Origin: an uncultured Pelagibacteraceae bacterium
GTDB lineage: Bacteria; Pseudomonadota; Alphaproteobacteria; Pelagibacterales; Pelagibacteraceae
Reading direction: 5' to 3'
NCBI GenBank assembly: GCA_902569105.1
Contig: CACFTE010000008.1
Coordinates: 1-52,832, forward strand
Length of the DNA: 52,832 bases
The translations under genes were made by a program, and so were the position numbers. The first letter of the stretch is position 1; every line of letters begins with the position of its first letter. The notes below the pieces were generated by a model. The model searched no databases and was not told where the DNA came from. It saw only the letters and a program-made list of their open reading frames with translations. Of this stretch, positions 27,739-36,408 are shown in pieces.

Positions 27739-28656
27739 TTATTTTAAAGATGAGATTGATTTAATATGTAGAGGATTAATATTACAACATCCTCCTAAAA
27801 TTTTAGCACCCTTTTGCTTAATTCTTTTTGCAAAATTATAAAATATTTCTCCTGTTATCTCATCTCTTATACCCATAGTATCGTTTGGATTTCTTCCTAC
27901 TTCATCAAATTTTGATGTATTAAATTTATGGAGAGGTAGTGGCTCTTCAACATTCCACAGGTTAGCTTTAAATCCAAATGGAATATTTAAACTAGACATT
28001 TCTTTAGAGGAATTTTCAATAATTTCTAGTGAAACACATGCTCCAATTAAACCTATCCAATTATTTGTTTTATATTTCTCAACTATTTCTGTAATAGTTT
28101 CTCCAGAAGCTATCTTTCCATTTTTTTTTAAATGTAATCCAACTAATACTGGCATATTCATCTTTTCTGTAACTTCACAGACTGCCTCTATTTCTTTAGC
28201 GCTTGTAATTACATCCAAGTAAAAAAAATCTACATATGGTTTAATTATTTCAGCTTGTTCTTTAAAGTCTTTTTTAATTATATTTATTTCTCTTTCATCA
28301 ACAACGTAGGTGCCATTTTGAGGAGGAAGACTTCCGGCTACTAAGATATTTTCTTTTGAAATTTCTCTTGCTTTGTTTGCAAGTTCGCAAGCTTTTTTAT
28401 TTACATATTCAAATTTATCTTCTACCTTGTTTTGAATTAATCTTACTTTTCTACTACTAAAGTTATTTGTTACAATTACATCTGCACCTGCATTAATAAA
28501 AGATGTGTGCACATCTATCAATAATTGATGGAATTTATCATCAAGTATTGCGCTTGTAGACCATAAAGTTCCTTTAGAAATTAATCCTTTTGCTAGAAGC
28601 TCTTGACCCATTCCTCCATCTAAAATTCTGGTTTTTTTGAAATAATTTAAATCCAT
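27739..28656 (-). CDS. homocysteine S-methyltransferase family protein
   Basis: 305 residues. The family TIM barrel is shown by RILDGGMGQELLAKG at the start, SFINAGADVIVTNNF, VAGSLPPQNGTY, VLVGLHLKKNGK and the zinc site: a cysteine in LIGACVS (about 205) and the paired cysteines in LGGCCNINP near the end. It moves a methyl group to homocysteine from a donor such as S-methylmethionine or a betaine. SAR11 carries BHMT-like enzymes for using osmolyte methyl groups, but the donor here is not determined. It lies 2 bp downstream of the TauE-like gene, so the two are co-transcribed. Confidence 0.87.
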   Translation of the reverse strand: MDLNYFKKTRILDGGMGQELLAKGLISKGTLWSTSAILDDKFHQLLIDVHTSFINAGADVIVTNNFSSRKVRLIQNKVEDKFEYVNKKACELANKAREISKENILVAGSLPPQNGTYVVDEREINIIKKDFKEQAEIIKPYVDFFYLDVITSAKEIEAVCEVTEKMNMPVLVGLHLKKNGKIASGETITEIVEKYKTNNWIGLIGACVSLEIIENSSKEMSSLNIPFGFKANLWNVEEPLPLHKFNTSKFDEVGRNPNDTMGIRDEITGEIFYNFAKRIKQKGAKILGGCCNINPLHIKSISSLK

Positions 28657-28658
28657 TC

Positions 28659-29402
28659 TTATATAATTTTAAGCCCCATTCTAATAGCTACAAATAATAC
28701 TAAACAAGATGTAATTAATGCTAAAAATCTTGTAGGTAAAATTTTTAAATTTAAGTAATTACCAAATTGACCACCTATTAATACAAAAAATAATAAATAC
28801 CAATATTCTAAAATATCATTCAGCACATAAGATTTTGTTAATTGGCCAATTATACCTGCAAATGAATTTATCAATATAAATATTGAGGAGGTTGTTACAA
28901 TATGTTTTGGTAAACCAGCTCTTAATAAAAATAAAATTGGACTTAAAAAAATTCCCCCGCCAATACCAACAACTCCAGATAAAATACCAATCAAAGATCC
29001 AATAAATAATGAATATATATATTTTACTTCTTTATACTTTTTTTGATCGTTATCATAAGATTTAAAATTAAATAATAACAATAAACCTGAGACTAAAAGC
29101 ACAAAAAACAATAATATTTCAAATATATTTTTTTCTATTTCTAAAGTACCTCCAATAAAAGCCATAGGCACTGATCCGATTAAATAAGGTGTTAATAATT
29201 TGAGATTTAAGTTTCCTGCTTTTATATAATTAAAGGAATTTCCAAAAACTACGATTATATTACACCCTAATGCTATAACTGGCAGAATATAGTACGGTAT
29301 TTCCCATATGAGTAATAAAGCAAGATATGTTGAGCCTCCACCGAAACCAACACTCGAATATAATATTGCTGTTACAAAAAATAAAATTGGTAATATAATC
29401 AT
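28659..29402 (-). CDS. TauE/SafE-family membrane permease
   Basis: 247 residues with about eight transmembrane helices in two halves, each opening with the family's glycine motif: SSVGFGGGSTYLALLL near the start, and GSLIGILSGVVGIGGGIFLSPIL in the middle. Relatives export sulfite, sulfoacetate and other organic anions. Coupling to a homocysteine methyltransferase hints at a sulfur-containing substrate, but this is inference. The start lies only 9 bp from the divergent moaB start. Confidence 0.88.
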   Translation of the reverse strand: MIILPILFFVTAILYSSVGFGGGSTYLALLLIWEIPYYILPVIALGCNIIVVFGNSFNYIKAGNLNLKLLTPYLIGSVPMAFIGGTLEIEKNIFEILLFFVLLVSGLLLLFNFKSYDNDQKKYKEVKYIYSLFIGSLIGILSGVVGIGGGIFLSPILFLLRAGLPKHIVTTSSIFILINSFAGIIGQLTKSYVLNDILEYWYLLFFVLIGGQFGNYLNLKILPTRFLALITSCLVLFVAIRMGLKII

Positions 29403-29411
29403 TTATAAATT

Positions 29412-29912
29412 ATGTCTGTAAATATAGCACTTTTAACAGTCACTGACACTAGAACATTGGAAACTGACAAATCTGGAAATATCTTAGTTGAGAAAATTAA
29501 TAAAGCTAAACACAATTTAATAGATCGAAAAATTTGCAAGGATAACAAAGAAGATATTAAGATTATTCTTAAAGAATGGACTCAAAAAAAAGATTTAGAT
29601 GTTATAATTACGACAGGTGGGACTGGTCTAACTGGAAGAGATATTACGCCAGAAGCTTTGGATGAAATAGCAGATAAACATATACCAGGATTTGGTGAAA
29701 TATTTAGATATTTTAGTTTAGAAACAGTAGGAACTTCATCAATTCAATCACGGGCATGTGCGGTACTATCAAATGGCAAATATATATTTGCTTTACCTGG
29801 CTCATCAGGAGGAGTTACTGATGCATGGGATAAAATTTTAGTTAATCAGCTAGATGTAAATCATAAACCATGTAATTTTGTGGAATTATTCCCTAGATTA
29901 AAAGAAAAATAA
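29412..29912 (+). CDS. moaB: molybdopterin biosynthesis protein MoaB
   Basis: 166 residues, MoCF-fold domain. Evidence is ALLTVTDTRTLETDKSGNIL, VIITTGGTGLTGRDITPEAL (the GGTG signature) and IFALPGSSGGVTDAWDKIL. It adenylylates molybdopterin before molybdenum insertion, or does so in place of MogA. It lies away from the moaEDCA cluster at 39.4-41.6 kb. The 9-bp gap to the divergent tauE-like start leaves no room for a conventional promoter. Confidence 0.92.
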   Translation: MSVNIALLTVTDTRTLETDKSGNILVEKINKAKHNLIDRKICKDNKEDIKIILKEWTQKKDLDVIITTGGTGLTGRDITPEALDEIADKHIPGFGEIFRYFSLETVGTSSIQSRACAVLSNGKYIFALPGSSGGVTDAWDKILVNQLDVNHKPCNFVELFPRLKEK

Positions 29913-29913
29913 T

Positions 29914-30762
29914 TTATTTTCTAGTTGCAATAAAAACACCAACTGACGCAATAACAAAACCACAAATATCTATAAAATTTAAATTCTCATTTAAAAATAA
30001 CCAAGCAATAAAAGCTGAGGTAGCAGGTATTAAAAAAAATATAGAGACTGTTTTACTTGCAGAATTATGCTTAATTAGAAACATTAAAATTGTAAATGCA
30101 CCAAAAGAGACTAATAAAATTTGATGAGCCATTGCTATCGCAAAAGTAGCATTAAATTTTATATAAGGTTCTATAAAGAATATAATTATTAAGGCATGAA
30201 ATAGAAATCCTCCAATTGCTTGATACATATTATTGACTGGTAGAGAAATATTATGACTTAATTTTTTTTGCCAAATAGTGGATCCTGTAATTGCAAATAA
30301 AGCAATAAAAGTTGCCACAACGCCGGAAATTGGAATTGTTTCACCAATATCAAAGCCTAAGACAAGAACAGCACCAATAAACCCAAATACAATTCCCAAC
30401 CATTGTTTCCAGCCAATTTGTTCATTTAACAAGGGGCCAGCTAAAATATTAGTTAGGATTGGTTGTAGTGTTACAATTAATGCTGCAATACCAGTGGGCA
30501 TTCCTTTAGATATGGAAAAAAAAACACCACCCAAGTATAATCCATGAAATAACACTCCAGTTAATAGTGATTCAGCTATGTTTTTTTTTGAAACTATAAT
30601 TTCTTTTTTACTAAAGTATGAAAAAATTAAAAAACCTATTGCTACAATTAAAAATCTAAAAGCTAGTGCTGAGAAAGGCTCGCTATTATCTACTATTGGT
30701 TTAGTTGTAATAAATGCGGAAGACCAAAGTAAAATAAATATAAATGGAAATAACCTAATCAT
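29914..30762 (-). CDS. EamA-family (DMT) transporter
   Basis: 282 residues with about ten predicted transmembrane helices. Matches are FILLWSSAFITTKPIVDNSEPFSALAFRFLI, ALIVTLQPILTNILAGPLLNEQIGWKQWLG, and in repeat 2 FFLIPATSAFIAWLFLNENLNF. A different subfamily from the transporter at 26842. Substrate unknown. It follows the DUF1244 gene by 15 bp on the same strand and ends 1 bp from the convergent moaB stop. Confidence 0.9.
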   Translation of the reverse strand: MIRLFPFIFILLWSSAFITTKPIVDNSEPFSALAFRFLIVAIGFLIFSYFSKKEIIVSKKNIAESLLTGVLFHGLYLGGVFFSISKGMPTGIAALIVTLQPILTNILAGPLLNEQIGWKQWLGIVFGFIGAVLVLGFDIGETIPISGVVATFIALFAITGSTIWQKKLSHNISLPVNNMYQAIGGFLFHALIIIFFIEPYIKFNATFAIAMAHQILLVSFGAFTILMFLIKHNSASKTVSIFFLIPATSAFIAWLFLNENLNFIDICGFVIASVGVFIATRK

Positions 30763-30777
30763 TAAAAAGAAAAATAT

Positions 30778-31023
30778 TTATTTTTGATACTTTTCTTTCC
30801 ATTCAGCATAGGGCATTCCGTAAACATGCTCCCTAGCATCAGGGTCAGTAATTTCTATTCCTTTTTTTTTAGCTTCTTCACGATACCATTTCGATAAACA
30901 ATTTCTACAAAATCCAGCTAAATTCATTAAATCAATGTTTTGAACATCTTTTCTGTCCCTTAAATGATTTATAAGTCTTTCAAATGCTGCAGATTGTAAT
31001 TCTTTTTTTGTATTCTCATCCAT
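30778..31023 (-). CDS. DUF1244 protein
   Basis: 81 residues from the ATG at 31023. The upstream ATG at 31065 was rejected, because the family begins MD.ET..ELQ.AAF and the extra 14 residues would run into the neighbouring gene. The signature RDRKDVQNIDLMNLAGFCRNCLSKWYREEA, with two cysteines, and DPDAREHVYGMPYAEWK are strongly conserved in proteobacteria. Structure of relatives is a small helical fold; function unknown. Probably co-transcribed with the EamA transporter. Confidence 0.88.
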   Translation of the reverse strand: MDENTKKELQSAAFERLINHLRDRKDVQNIDLMNLAGFCRNCLSKWYREEAKKKGIEITDPDAREHVYGMPYAEWKEKYQK

Positions 31024-31046
31024 AAATATTGGTATATGGTTATTGT

Positions 31047-31619
31047 ATGAAATTATCTGGTTCATATCAAATTAATTTAGATAAAGAAAAAGTATGGGAT
31101 GCTTTAAACGATCCTGATATACTAAAACAATCAATACCCGGATGTGAGAAATTCATAAAGAATTCAGATACAAATTTTACAGCTAAAGCTACTAACAAAA
31201 TAGGCCCATTTAATGCGTCTTTTAGTGGAGAAATAGAATTACAAAACTTAAAACCACCGCATAGTTATAAAATAACTGGTTCAGGAAATTCTCCGGTTGG
31301 TTTTGCCCAAGGAGAGGCTGATGTTAAACTAGAGGATAGTGATGGTGGAACAAAATTAATTTATTCTGTAGATGCACAGGTGGGAGGAAAAATTGCACAG
31401 GTTGGATCAAGATTGATTGATATGACAGCAAAAAAAATGGCTGATATTTTTTTTGGAAAATTTTCAGAACTGATTTCACGTGAAACTCCAGTAGTTGAAA
31501 AAGGCGAATCCATACCGGATGAAGAAAATAAAAAAACCCAAAGTGAAAAAAAAAATATTTACGTCATTGCAGGAATAATTGCAGTTTCAGCAGCAATAGT
31601 ATGGTTTTTCCTTAATTAA
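31047..31619 (+). CDS. coxG: CoxG-like SRPBCC protein
   Basis: 190 residues from the ATG at 31047 (MKLSGSYQINLDKEKVWDALNDPDILKQSIPGCEKF), the normal CoxG start; the ATG at 31029 adds an unrelated six residues. The START-like lipid/ligand-binding fold extends to about residue 145 (FAQGEADVKL, QVGGKIAQVGSRLIDMTAKKMADIFF), then a charged linker and a C-terminal membrane helix (NIYVIAGIIAVSAAIVWFFL). CoxG proteins are linked to membrane attachment of CO dehydrogenase-type enzymes, fitting the cox genes downstream. Confidence 0.86.
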   Translation: MKLSGSYQINLDKEKVWDALNDPDILKQSIPGCEKFIKNSDTNFTAKATNKIGPFNASFSGEIELQNLKPPHSYKITGSGNSPVGFAQGEADVKLEDSDGGTKLIYSVDAQVGGKIAQVGSRLIDMTAKKMADIFFGKFSELISRETPVVEKGESIPDEENKKTQSEKKNIYVIAGIIAVSAAIVWFFLN

Positions 31620-31622
31620 TTT

Positions 31623-31646
31623 TTCTACTCTTAGTAGAATTTATTT
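31623..31646 (+). terminator. weak terminator-like hairpin between the coxG-like gene and coxS
   Basis: TTCTACT and AGTAGAA (31623-31629 and 31633-31639) form a 7-bp stem with a 3-nt loop followed by TTTATTT. The low GC of the stem makes termination only partial or doubtful. Confidence 0.35.
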
Positions 31647-31691
31647 TCACTTAGTGAGTTGAACAAACAGCTTCTTAATGTTTAAATCTAA

Positions 31692-31697
31692 TATAAT
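31692..31697 (+). promoter_or_regulatory. -10 element of the coxSLM operon
   Basis: TATAAT 27 bp before the coxS ATG, in the longest gap of this region (104 bp). A TTGAAC upstream is about 27 bp away from it, too far for a normal -35, so activator dependence is possible. Confidence 0.4.
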
Positions 31698-31723
31698 TGT
31701 AATTAATTATGTAAAGGGGAAGC

Positions 31724-32185
31724 ATGAGAAAAGTTACACTTGAGATAAACGGCAATAAAGTCGAGAAAGAAGTTCAAGACAATACTTTATTGTCTACATT
31801 TTTAAGAGATCATCTAAATTTAACTGGCACCCATATTGGATGTGATACTAGTCAATGTGGAGCATGCGTGGTTCATGTTAATGGTAATTCATTAAAAAGC
31901 TGTACTGCATTAGCTGCAGATATTGATGGTTCTAAAGTTACTACAATTGAAGGATTAGCAACAAATGGGAAAATGCATCCTATGCAAGAAGCATTTAAAA
32001 AACTACATGGTTTACAATGTGGATTTTGTACTCCCGGCATGGTTATGAGTGCAGTGGATCTTTTACAAAAAAATAAAAAACCTTCTGATACGGAAATTAG
32101 AGATTGGTTAGAAGGCAATATTTGTAGATGTACCGGATATCAAAATATTGTTGCAGCAGTAAAAGAAGCAGCAACAAAAATGTAA
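31724..32185 (+). CDS. coxS: CO dehydrogenase-type small subunit ([2Fe-2S])
   Basis: 153 residues. The plant-type [2Fe-2S] cluster motif is [13 protein letters not shown] with a later Cys in SLKSCTAL, and the second cluster is [12 protein letters not shown] plus [13 protein letters not shown]. It passes electrons from the molybdenum site to FAD in the medium subunit. A purine-rich ribosome-binding site (AAGGGGA, 31714-31720) precedes it. Gene order S-L-M differs from the M-S-L order of classical cox operons. Confidence 0.93.
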   Translation: MRKVTLEINGNKVEKEVQDNTLLSTFLRDHLNLTGTHIGCDTSQCGACVVHVNGNSLKSCTALAADIDGSKVTTIEGLATNGKMHPMQEAFKKLHGLQCGFCTPGMVMSAVDLLQKNKKPSDTEIRDWLEGNICRCTGYQNIVAAVKEAATKM

Positions 32186-32205
32186 TAATTTAGGAGGTTT
32201 TAATA

Positions 32206-34584
32206 ATGGCAAGTTTAGTTGGTTCACGAGTTGAGAGAAAAGAAGATAAAAGATTTTTAACTGGAAAAGGGAGGTATACATCAGATATCAACCTTGTAAA
32301 CCAAACATATGCTATTTTTGTGAGATCACCACACGCAAGAGCTCAAATTAAAAAATTAGATATTTCAAAAGCACAAAAATCTTCTGGTGTTGTAAGTATT
32401 TTGACAGGATCTGAAATAGCTGAAGACAAAATCGGAGGTTTAATTGCTGGTTGGGCAATTAGAAGTGAAGACGGAACAGAAATGAAATGTCCTGCTAATC
32501 CACCATTAGCAAAAGATATTGTTAACTTTGTAGGTGACCCAGTGGCTGTTGTTATAGCTGAGAGTTTAGAAGAAGCAAAAGTTGCCGCTGAAAAAGTTTC
32601 AGTAGATTACAAGGTTCTTAAAGCTGTTACCAGTACTGCAGATGCAATGGATGGAGACACGATTCATGAGGGTATAGATAAAAATTTATGTTTTGATTGG
32701 TTACTTGGTGATAGACAAAAAGTTAAAGAAGCCTTTGAAAAAGCAGATAAGGTAATTTCTATAGATATAATTAATAATAGATTAATTCCAAATGCAATGG
32801 AGCCTAGAGCTTGTCTTGCTGATTATAATTCAGCGTCAGAGGAAATAACTTTGTATACTACAAGTCAAAATCCACATTTATCTAGGCTAATCATGTCTGC
32901 TTTTGGTAATGTTTCACCAGAACATAAATTGAGAGTAGTTGCTCCAGATGTTGGAGGTGGATTTGGATCAAAGATTAATGTTTATAATGAAGATATCGTA
33001 TGTAGCTGGGCTGCAAAAAAAATTAATAGAGCAATTAAATGGGTAGCTGAAAGATCAGAGTCTTTTTTAACTGATATTCATGGAAGAGATCATGTTACTC
33101 ATGCTGAGTTAGCTGTCACAAATGATGGTAAATTTTTAGGATTTAAAAATGAGACAATTGCTAATTTAGGGGCATATGCAAGAGTTTTTGGAACAGTAAC
33201 TCCTACTTATTTGTTTGGACCTTGTGCAACAGGTGTTTATGAAATACCTGCTGCATATAGTAACGTTAAAGCTGTTTTTACAAATACTGCTCCAGTTGAT
33301 GCCTACAGAGGAGCGGGAAGGCCAGAAGCAACTTATACAATTGAAAGATTAGTTGAAAAAGCTTCAATGGAACTTGGAATAGACAAAACTGAATTAAGAA
33401 TGAAAAATTTTCCGACAGCTTTTCCATTTAAACAAACATTAGTTCATACAGTTGATTCAGGTGACTATGTAGCTGGAATGGAGAAAGCTAAACAAATGGC
33501 AGATTACAATGGTTATGAAGCTAGAAGAAAAGATTCAGAGTCTAGAGGAAAGCTTAGAGGAATAGGAGTTTCATCTTATTTTGAGGCATGCGGTATAGCA
33601 CCATCAGCGGCAGTAATGTCATTAGGTTGCGGAGTGGGGTTATGGGAATCCGCTGAGGTAAGATTTAATCCAACAGGCCAAGTTACAGTTTATACAGGTT
33701 CGCATAGTCATGGACAAAGTCACCAAACAACATTTGCTCAAATTGCAGCTGATGAGTTAGGAGTGCCAATTGAAAATATAGATATTGTTCACGGAGACAC
33801 CGATAAAGGTACTTTTGGTATGGGAACTTATGGTTCTAGATCACTAACTGTTGGAGGTATAGCAATAGTTAATGCTTGTAAGAAAATTGTAGAAAAAGGA
33901 AAAAGAGTTACTGCAAAAATGTTAGAAGCAAGTCCAGAAGATGTTGAATTTAAAGATGGAGAATTCATCGTTGCTAAATCAAATAAGAAGAAAACAATAG
34001 GTGAAATTGCGTTTGCTTGTTATCTACCAGGTGTAAGAGATGAAATGAAATCACCTTTACCAGAAGGAGAAGAACCAGGTCTTAAGGAAACTGCATTTTT
34101 TGATCCTTCAAACTTTTCTTTTCCAGCAGGAACTCACATTGCTGAAGTTGAAATTGATCCAGAAACTGGCGAGGTAAAACTTGAAAAATATACAGCATGT
34201 GATGATTTTGGAAGAATTATTAATCCAATGATAGTTGAGGGTCAGGTTCATGGTGGATTAGCTCAGGGTATAGGCCAGGCTTTATATGAAAATGCTGAGT
34301 ATGATGAAACTGGACAATTGATGACAGGCTCATACATGGATTATACAATGCCTAGAGCAGATAATTTTCCAGAGTTTAATATTGGATATACTTGTACACA
34401 TGCAACAACAAACCCGTTAGGTGTTAAAGGTTGCGGTGAGGCAGGTGCAATCGCAGCACCACCTACAGTAATGAATGCAGTTATAGATGCGTTGGGTGGA
34501 CAAGAAATAACAATGCCAGCTACAGCTGAGAAAGTTTGGAAAGCTTGTAAAAATTTAAAAAAATCAAATTCAAAAGCAGCCTAG
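32206..34584 (+). CDS. coxL: CO dehydrogenase / xanthine dehydrogenase family large (Mo) subunit, form II type
   Basis: 792 residues carrying the molybdenum-cofactor site. Form II is shown by AYRGAGR at 366-372; true CO dehydrogenases of form I have AYxCSFR with the Cys that binds Cu. The catalytic glutamate is E745 in GVKGCGEAGA. Other matches are GGGFGSKINVYNED and SHGQSHQTTFAQIAADELG. Substrate therefore uncertain: many form II enzymes hydroxylate purines, aldehydes or other organics. A strong ribosome-binding site (AGGAGG, 32192-32197) precedes it. The gene is unusually rich in conserved Gly/Ala codons and well expressed-looking. Confidence 0.92.
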   Translation: MASLVGSRVERKEDKRFLTGKGRYTSDINLVNQTYAIFVRSPHARAQIKKLDISKAQKSSGVVSILTGSEIAEDKIGGLIAGWAIRSEDGTEMKCPANPPLAKDIVNFVGDPVAVVIAESLEEAKVAAEKVSVDYKVLKAVTSTADAMDGDTIHEGIDKNLCFDWLLGDRQKVKEAFEKADKVISIDIINNRLIPNAMEPRACLADYNSASEEITLYTTSQNPHLSRLIMSAFGNVSPEHKLRVVAPDVGGGFGSKINVYNEDIVCSWAAKKINRAIKWVAERSESFLTDIHGRDHVTHAELAVTNDGKFLGFKNETIANLGAYARVFGTVTPTYLFGPCATGVYEIPAAYSNVKAVFTNTAPVDAYRGAGRPEATYTIERLVEKASMELGIDKTELRMKNFPTAFPFKQTLVHTVDSGDYVAGMEKAKQMADYNGYEARRKDSESRGKLRGIGVSSYFEACGIAPSAAVMSLGCGVGLWESAEVRFNPTGQVTVYTGSHSHGQSHQTTFAQIAADELGVPIENIDIVHGDTDKGTFGMGTYGSRSLTVGGIAIVNACKKIVEKGKRVTAKMLEASPEDVEFKDGEFIVAKSNKKKTIGEIAFACYLPGVRDEMKSPLPEGEEPGLKETAFFDPSNFSFPAGTHIAEVEIDPETGEVKLEKYTACDDFGRIINPMIVEGQVHGGLAQGIGQALYENAEYDETGQLMTGSYMDYTMPRADNFPEFNIGYTCTHATTNPLGVKGCGEAGAIAAPPTVMNAVIDALGGQEITMPATAEKVWKACKNLKKSNSKAA

Positions 34585-34591
34585 GAGGAAT

Positions 34592-35377
34592 ATGAAAAAT
34601 TTTAATTATCACTTAGCAAAAGATAGCAAGGAAGCTTCAAAATTATCATCTTCAAACTCTGCTTTTTTAGCAGGAGGAATGACAACAATTCCTTCAATGA
34701 AATTAGGGTTAGCTTCCTATAAAGATTTAATTGATATAAAAAATATAAAAAAACTATCAGGCATTAAGGTTAGTGGAAAATCAGTTACAATTGGAGCAAC
34801 TACAAAACATGTAGAAGTTGCCAATTCAAAAGAAGTAAAAAAAGCTATACCCTCTCTTGCTAATTTAGCTGAGGGAATAGGTGATCCTCAAGTGAGAAAC
34901 AGAGGGACAATTGGTGGTTCAGTTGCAAACAATGATCCTTCAGCAGATTATCCATCTGCTTGTATTGCTTTAAATGCAACTATTCATACAAATGATAGAA
35001 AGATTGAAGCATCAAAATTTTTCAAAGGTATGTTTGAAACTGCTTTAAAAAAAGGTGAACTTATTGAAGCTATAGAATTTCAAATACCAGAAAAATCTAG
35101 CTATCAAAAACATCCAAATCCTGCATCAAGATATGCTGTAGTAGGGGTTTACGTAGCGAAGCACAAAAAAGATATTAATGTTGCGGTAACAGGAGCAAAA
35201 CCTTGCGTATATAATGATAAGGATTTATCAAAAGCACTTTCTAATAGCTTCTCTTCGTCATCTATTCAAAATATGGAACTAGATAGTTCAGATATGAACT
35301 CAGATATTCATGCTTCAGCAGAATATAGAGCTAGTTTAGTTGTAACTCAGGCTAAAAAAGCCGTTGATGCTTGTTAG
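34592..35377 (+). CDS. coxM: CO dehydrogenase-type medium subunit (FAD)
   Basis: 261 residues. The FAD-binding PCMH fold is shown by FLAGGMTTIPSMKLGLA (about 27-43) and GDPQVRNRGTIGGSVANNDPSADYPS, the flavin pyrophosphate region. It accepts electrons from CoxS and passes them to quinone or another acceptor. An AGGAGG at 34583-34588 overlaps the coxL stop codon. Slightly shorter than usual because the C-terminal domain is compact, but the expected CO dehydrogenase C-terminal fold (AEYRASLVVTQAKKAV) is present. Confidence 0.92.
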   Translation: MKNFNYHLAKDSKEASKLSSSNSAFLAGGMTTIPSMKLGLASYKDLIDIKNIKKLSGIKVSGKSVTIGATTKHVEVANSKEVKKAIPSLANLAEGIGDPQVRNRGTIGGSVANNDPSADYPSACIALNATIHTNDRKIEASKFFKGMFETALKKGELIEAIEFQIPEKSSYQKHPNPASRYAVVGVYVAKHKKDINVAVTGAKPCVYNDKDLSKALSNSFSSSSIQNMELDSSDMNSDIHASAEYRASLVVTQAKKAVDAC

Positions 35378-35398
35378 ATAAGAATTATATTTTATCAG

Positions 35399-35728
35399 AT
35401 GAGAAATTCATTTGATGAGAAAATTTTAGACGAGGCATTAGATTGGATCAAAACCAATCAAAAAGTAGTTTTAGCAACCGTCATTCAAACATGGGGATCT
35501 TCACCAAGACAAGTTGGAAGTCGAATGATAGTAAACGAAAATGGCGATTTTTCAGGATCAGTTTCTGGCGGATGCGTAGAAACTGCAGTTGTTAGAGAAT
35601 GTATAGATTTAATTAAAAAAAACAAAGTATGTAAAAAAATTGAATTTAAAGTTTCTAATGAAAGTGCTTGGGAAGTTGGACTCGCCTGTGGTGGAGAAAT
35701 TGCAGTTTATCTGGAACAAGTAAACTAA
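35399..35728 (+). CDS. XdhC/CoxI family protein, N-terminal domain only
   Basis: 109 residues. VVLATVIQTWGSSPRQVGSRMIV and FSGSVSGGCVETAVVRECIDLI match the N-terminal XdhC_CoxI domain with the conserved Cys of GGCVE. XdhC proteins bind and sulfurate molybdenum cofactor and load it into xanthine dehydrogenase-type enzymes. The Rossmann domain normally attached is encoded by the next gene; the two overlap at TAATG, so this is a split XdhC. Confidence 0.88.
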   Translation: MRNSFDEKILDEALDWIKTNQKVVLATVIQTWGSSPRQVGSRMIVNENGDFSGSVSGGCVETAVVRECIDLIKKNKVCKKIEFKVSNESAWEVGLACGGEIAVYLEQVN

Positions 35729-36408
35729 TGAATATAAAAACATTAGAACAAATCATTAAAAATAAATCCTCAAAAGTAGAATTTGCAATAGTTACAAATC
35801 TTAAAAATGGCGAAAGCCAAGTGTTTGAACCTGGACAAAAATTATCTGGAGATTTTGACAAATTTCAAAAAGAAGTAGAAAATTTTTTTAAGTCAAAAAA
35901 AAATGGAATTATTGAAAACTCAGATATTTTTGTTGAAACATATATAAGACCAATAAAAGTAATAATTATTGGCGCTGTTCATATTGCTCAATATTTGGTT
36001 GATTTTGCAAAGAGTTTAAACTTTGAAATATCAGTTATTGATCCAAGAGGATACTTTGCAACTTCACAAAGATTTCCTGATTTAAAAATAGTAAACAAAT
36101 GGCCTGATGAAGCGTTTAAAGAAATTGAGACCAATGAAAATACTGCATTAATTGCTTTAACTCATGATCCAAAAATAGATGATCCAGCATTACAACATGC
36201 TTTAAATAAAAAGTTTTATTATATAGGTGCGCTTGGAAGTAAAAAAACTCATGGAAATAGATGTCAAAGACTAAAAGAAGCTGGATTTACAGATGAACAA
36301 ATTAAATCAATTCATGGACCTATAGGAATCAAGTTGGGAGGAAAATCTGCACCAGAAATTGCACTATCGATTATTGCTCAACTAGTTTCTGAGACATATA
36401 ATAAATAA
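35728..36408 (+). CDS. XdhC family protein, Rossmann-domain part
   Basis: 226 residues from the ATG at 35728 (MNIKTLEQIIKNK), which overlaps the preceding stop codon; the longer frame to 35668 lies inside the previous gene and was rejected. The C-terminal XdhC Rossmann domain is evident: RPIKVIIIGAVHIAQYLVDFAKSL, VIDPRGYFATSQRFP, IALTHDPKIDDPALQHAL, YYIGALGSKKTHGNRCQRL and IGIKLGGKSAPEIALSI. It completes the XdhC function for the CoxL-type enzyme. Confidence 0.88.
   Translation: MNIKTLEQIIKNKSSKVEFAIVTNLKNGESQVFEPGQKLSGDFDKFQKEVENFFKSKKNGIIENSDIFVETYIRPIKVIIIGAVHIAQYLVDFAKSLNFEISVIDPRGYFATSQRFPDLKIVNKWPDEAFKEIETNENTALIALTHDPKIDDPALQHALNKKFYYIGALGSKKTHGNRCQRLKEAGFTDEQIKSIHGPIGIKLGGKSAPEIALSIIAQLVSETYNK

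Noticed and set aside
28650..28665. SAM-type riboswitch before the homocysteine methyltransferase
   Set aside because: Only 2 bp separate it from the upstream gene, so no leader exists.
31024..31065. Longer DUF1244 start at 31065
   Set aside because: It overlaps the coxG-like start and lacks family resemblance; the ATG at 31023 matches the DUF1244 N-terminus.
35668..35727. Upstream start of the XdhC Rossmann gene
   Set aside because: The 20 extra residues lie inside the previous gene in another frame and have no family similarity.
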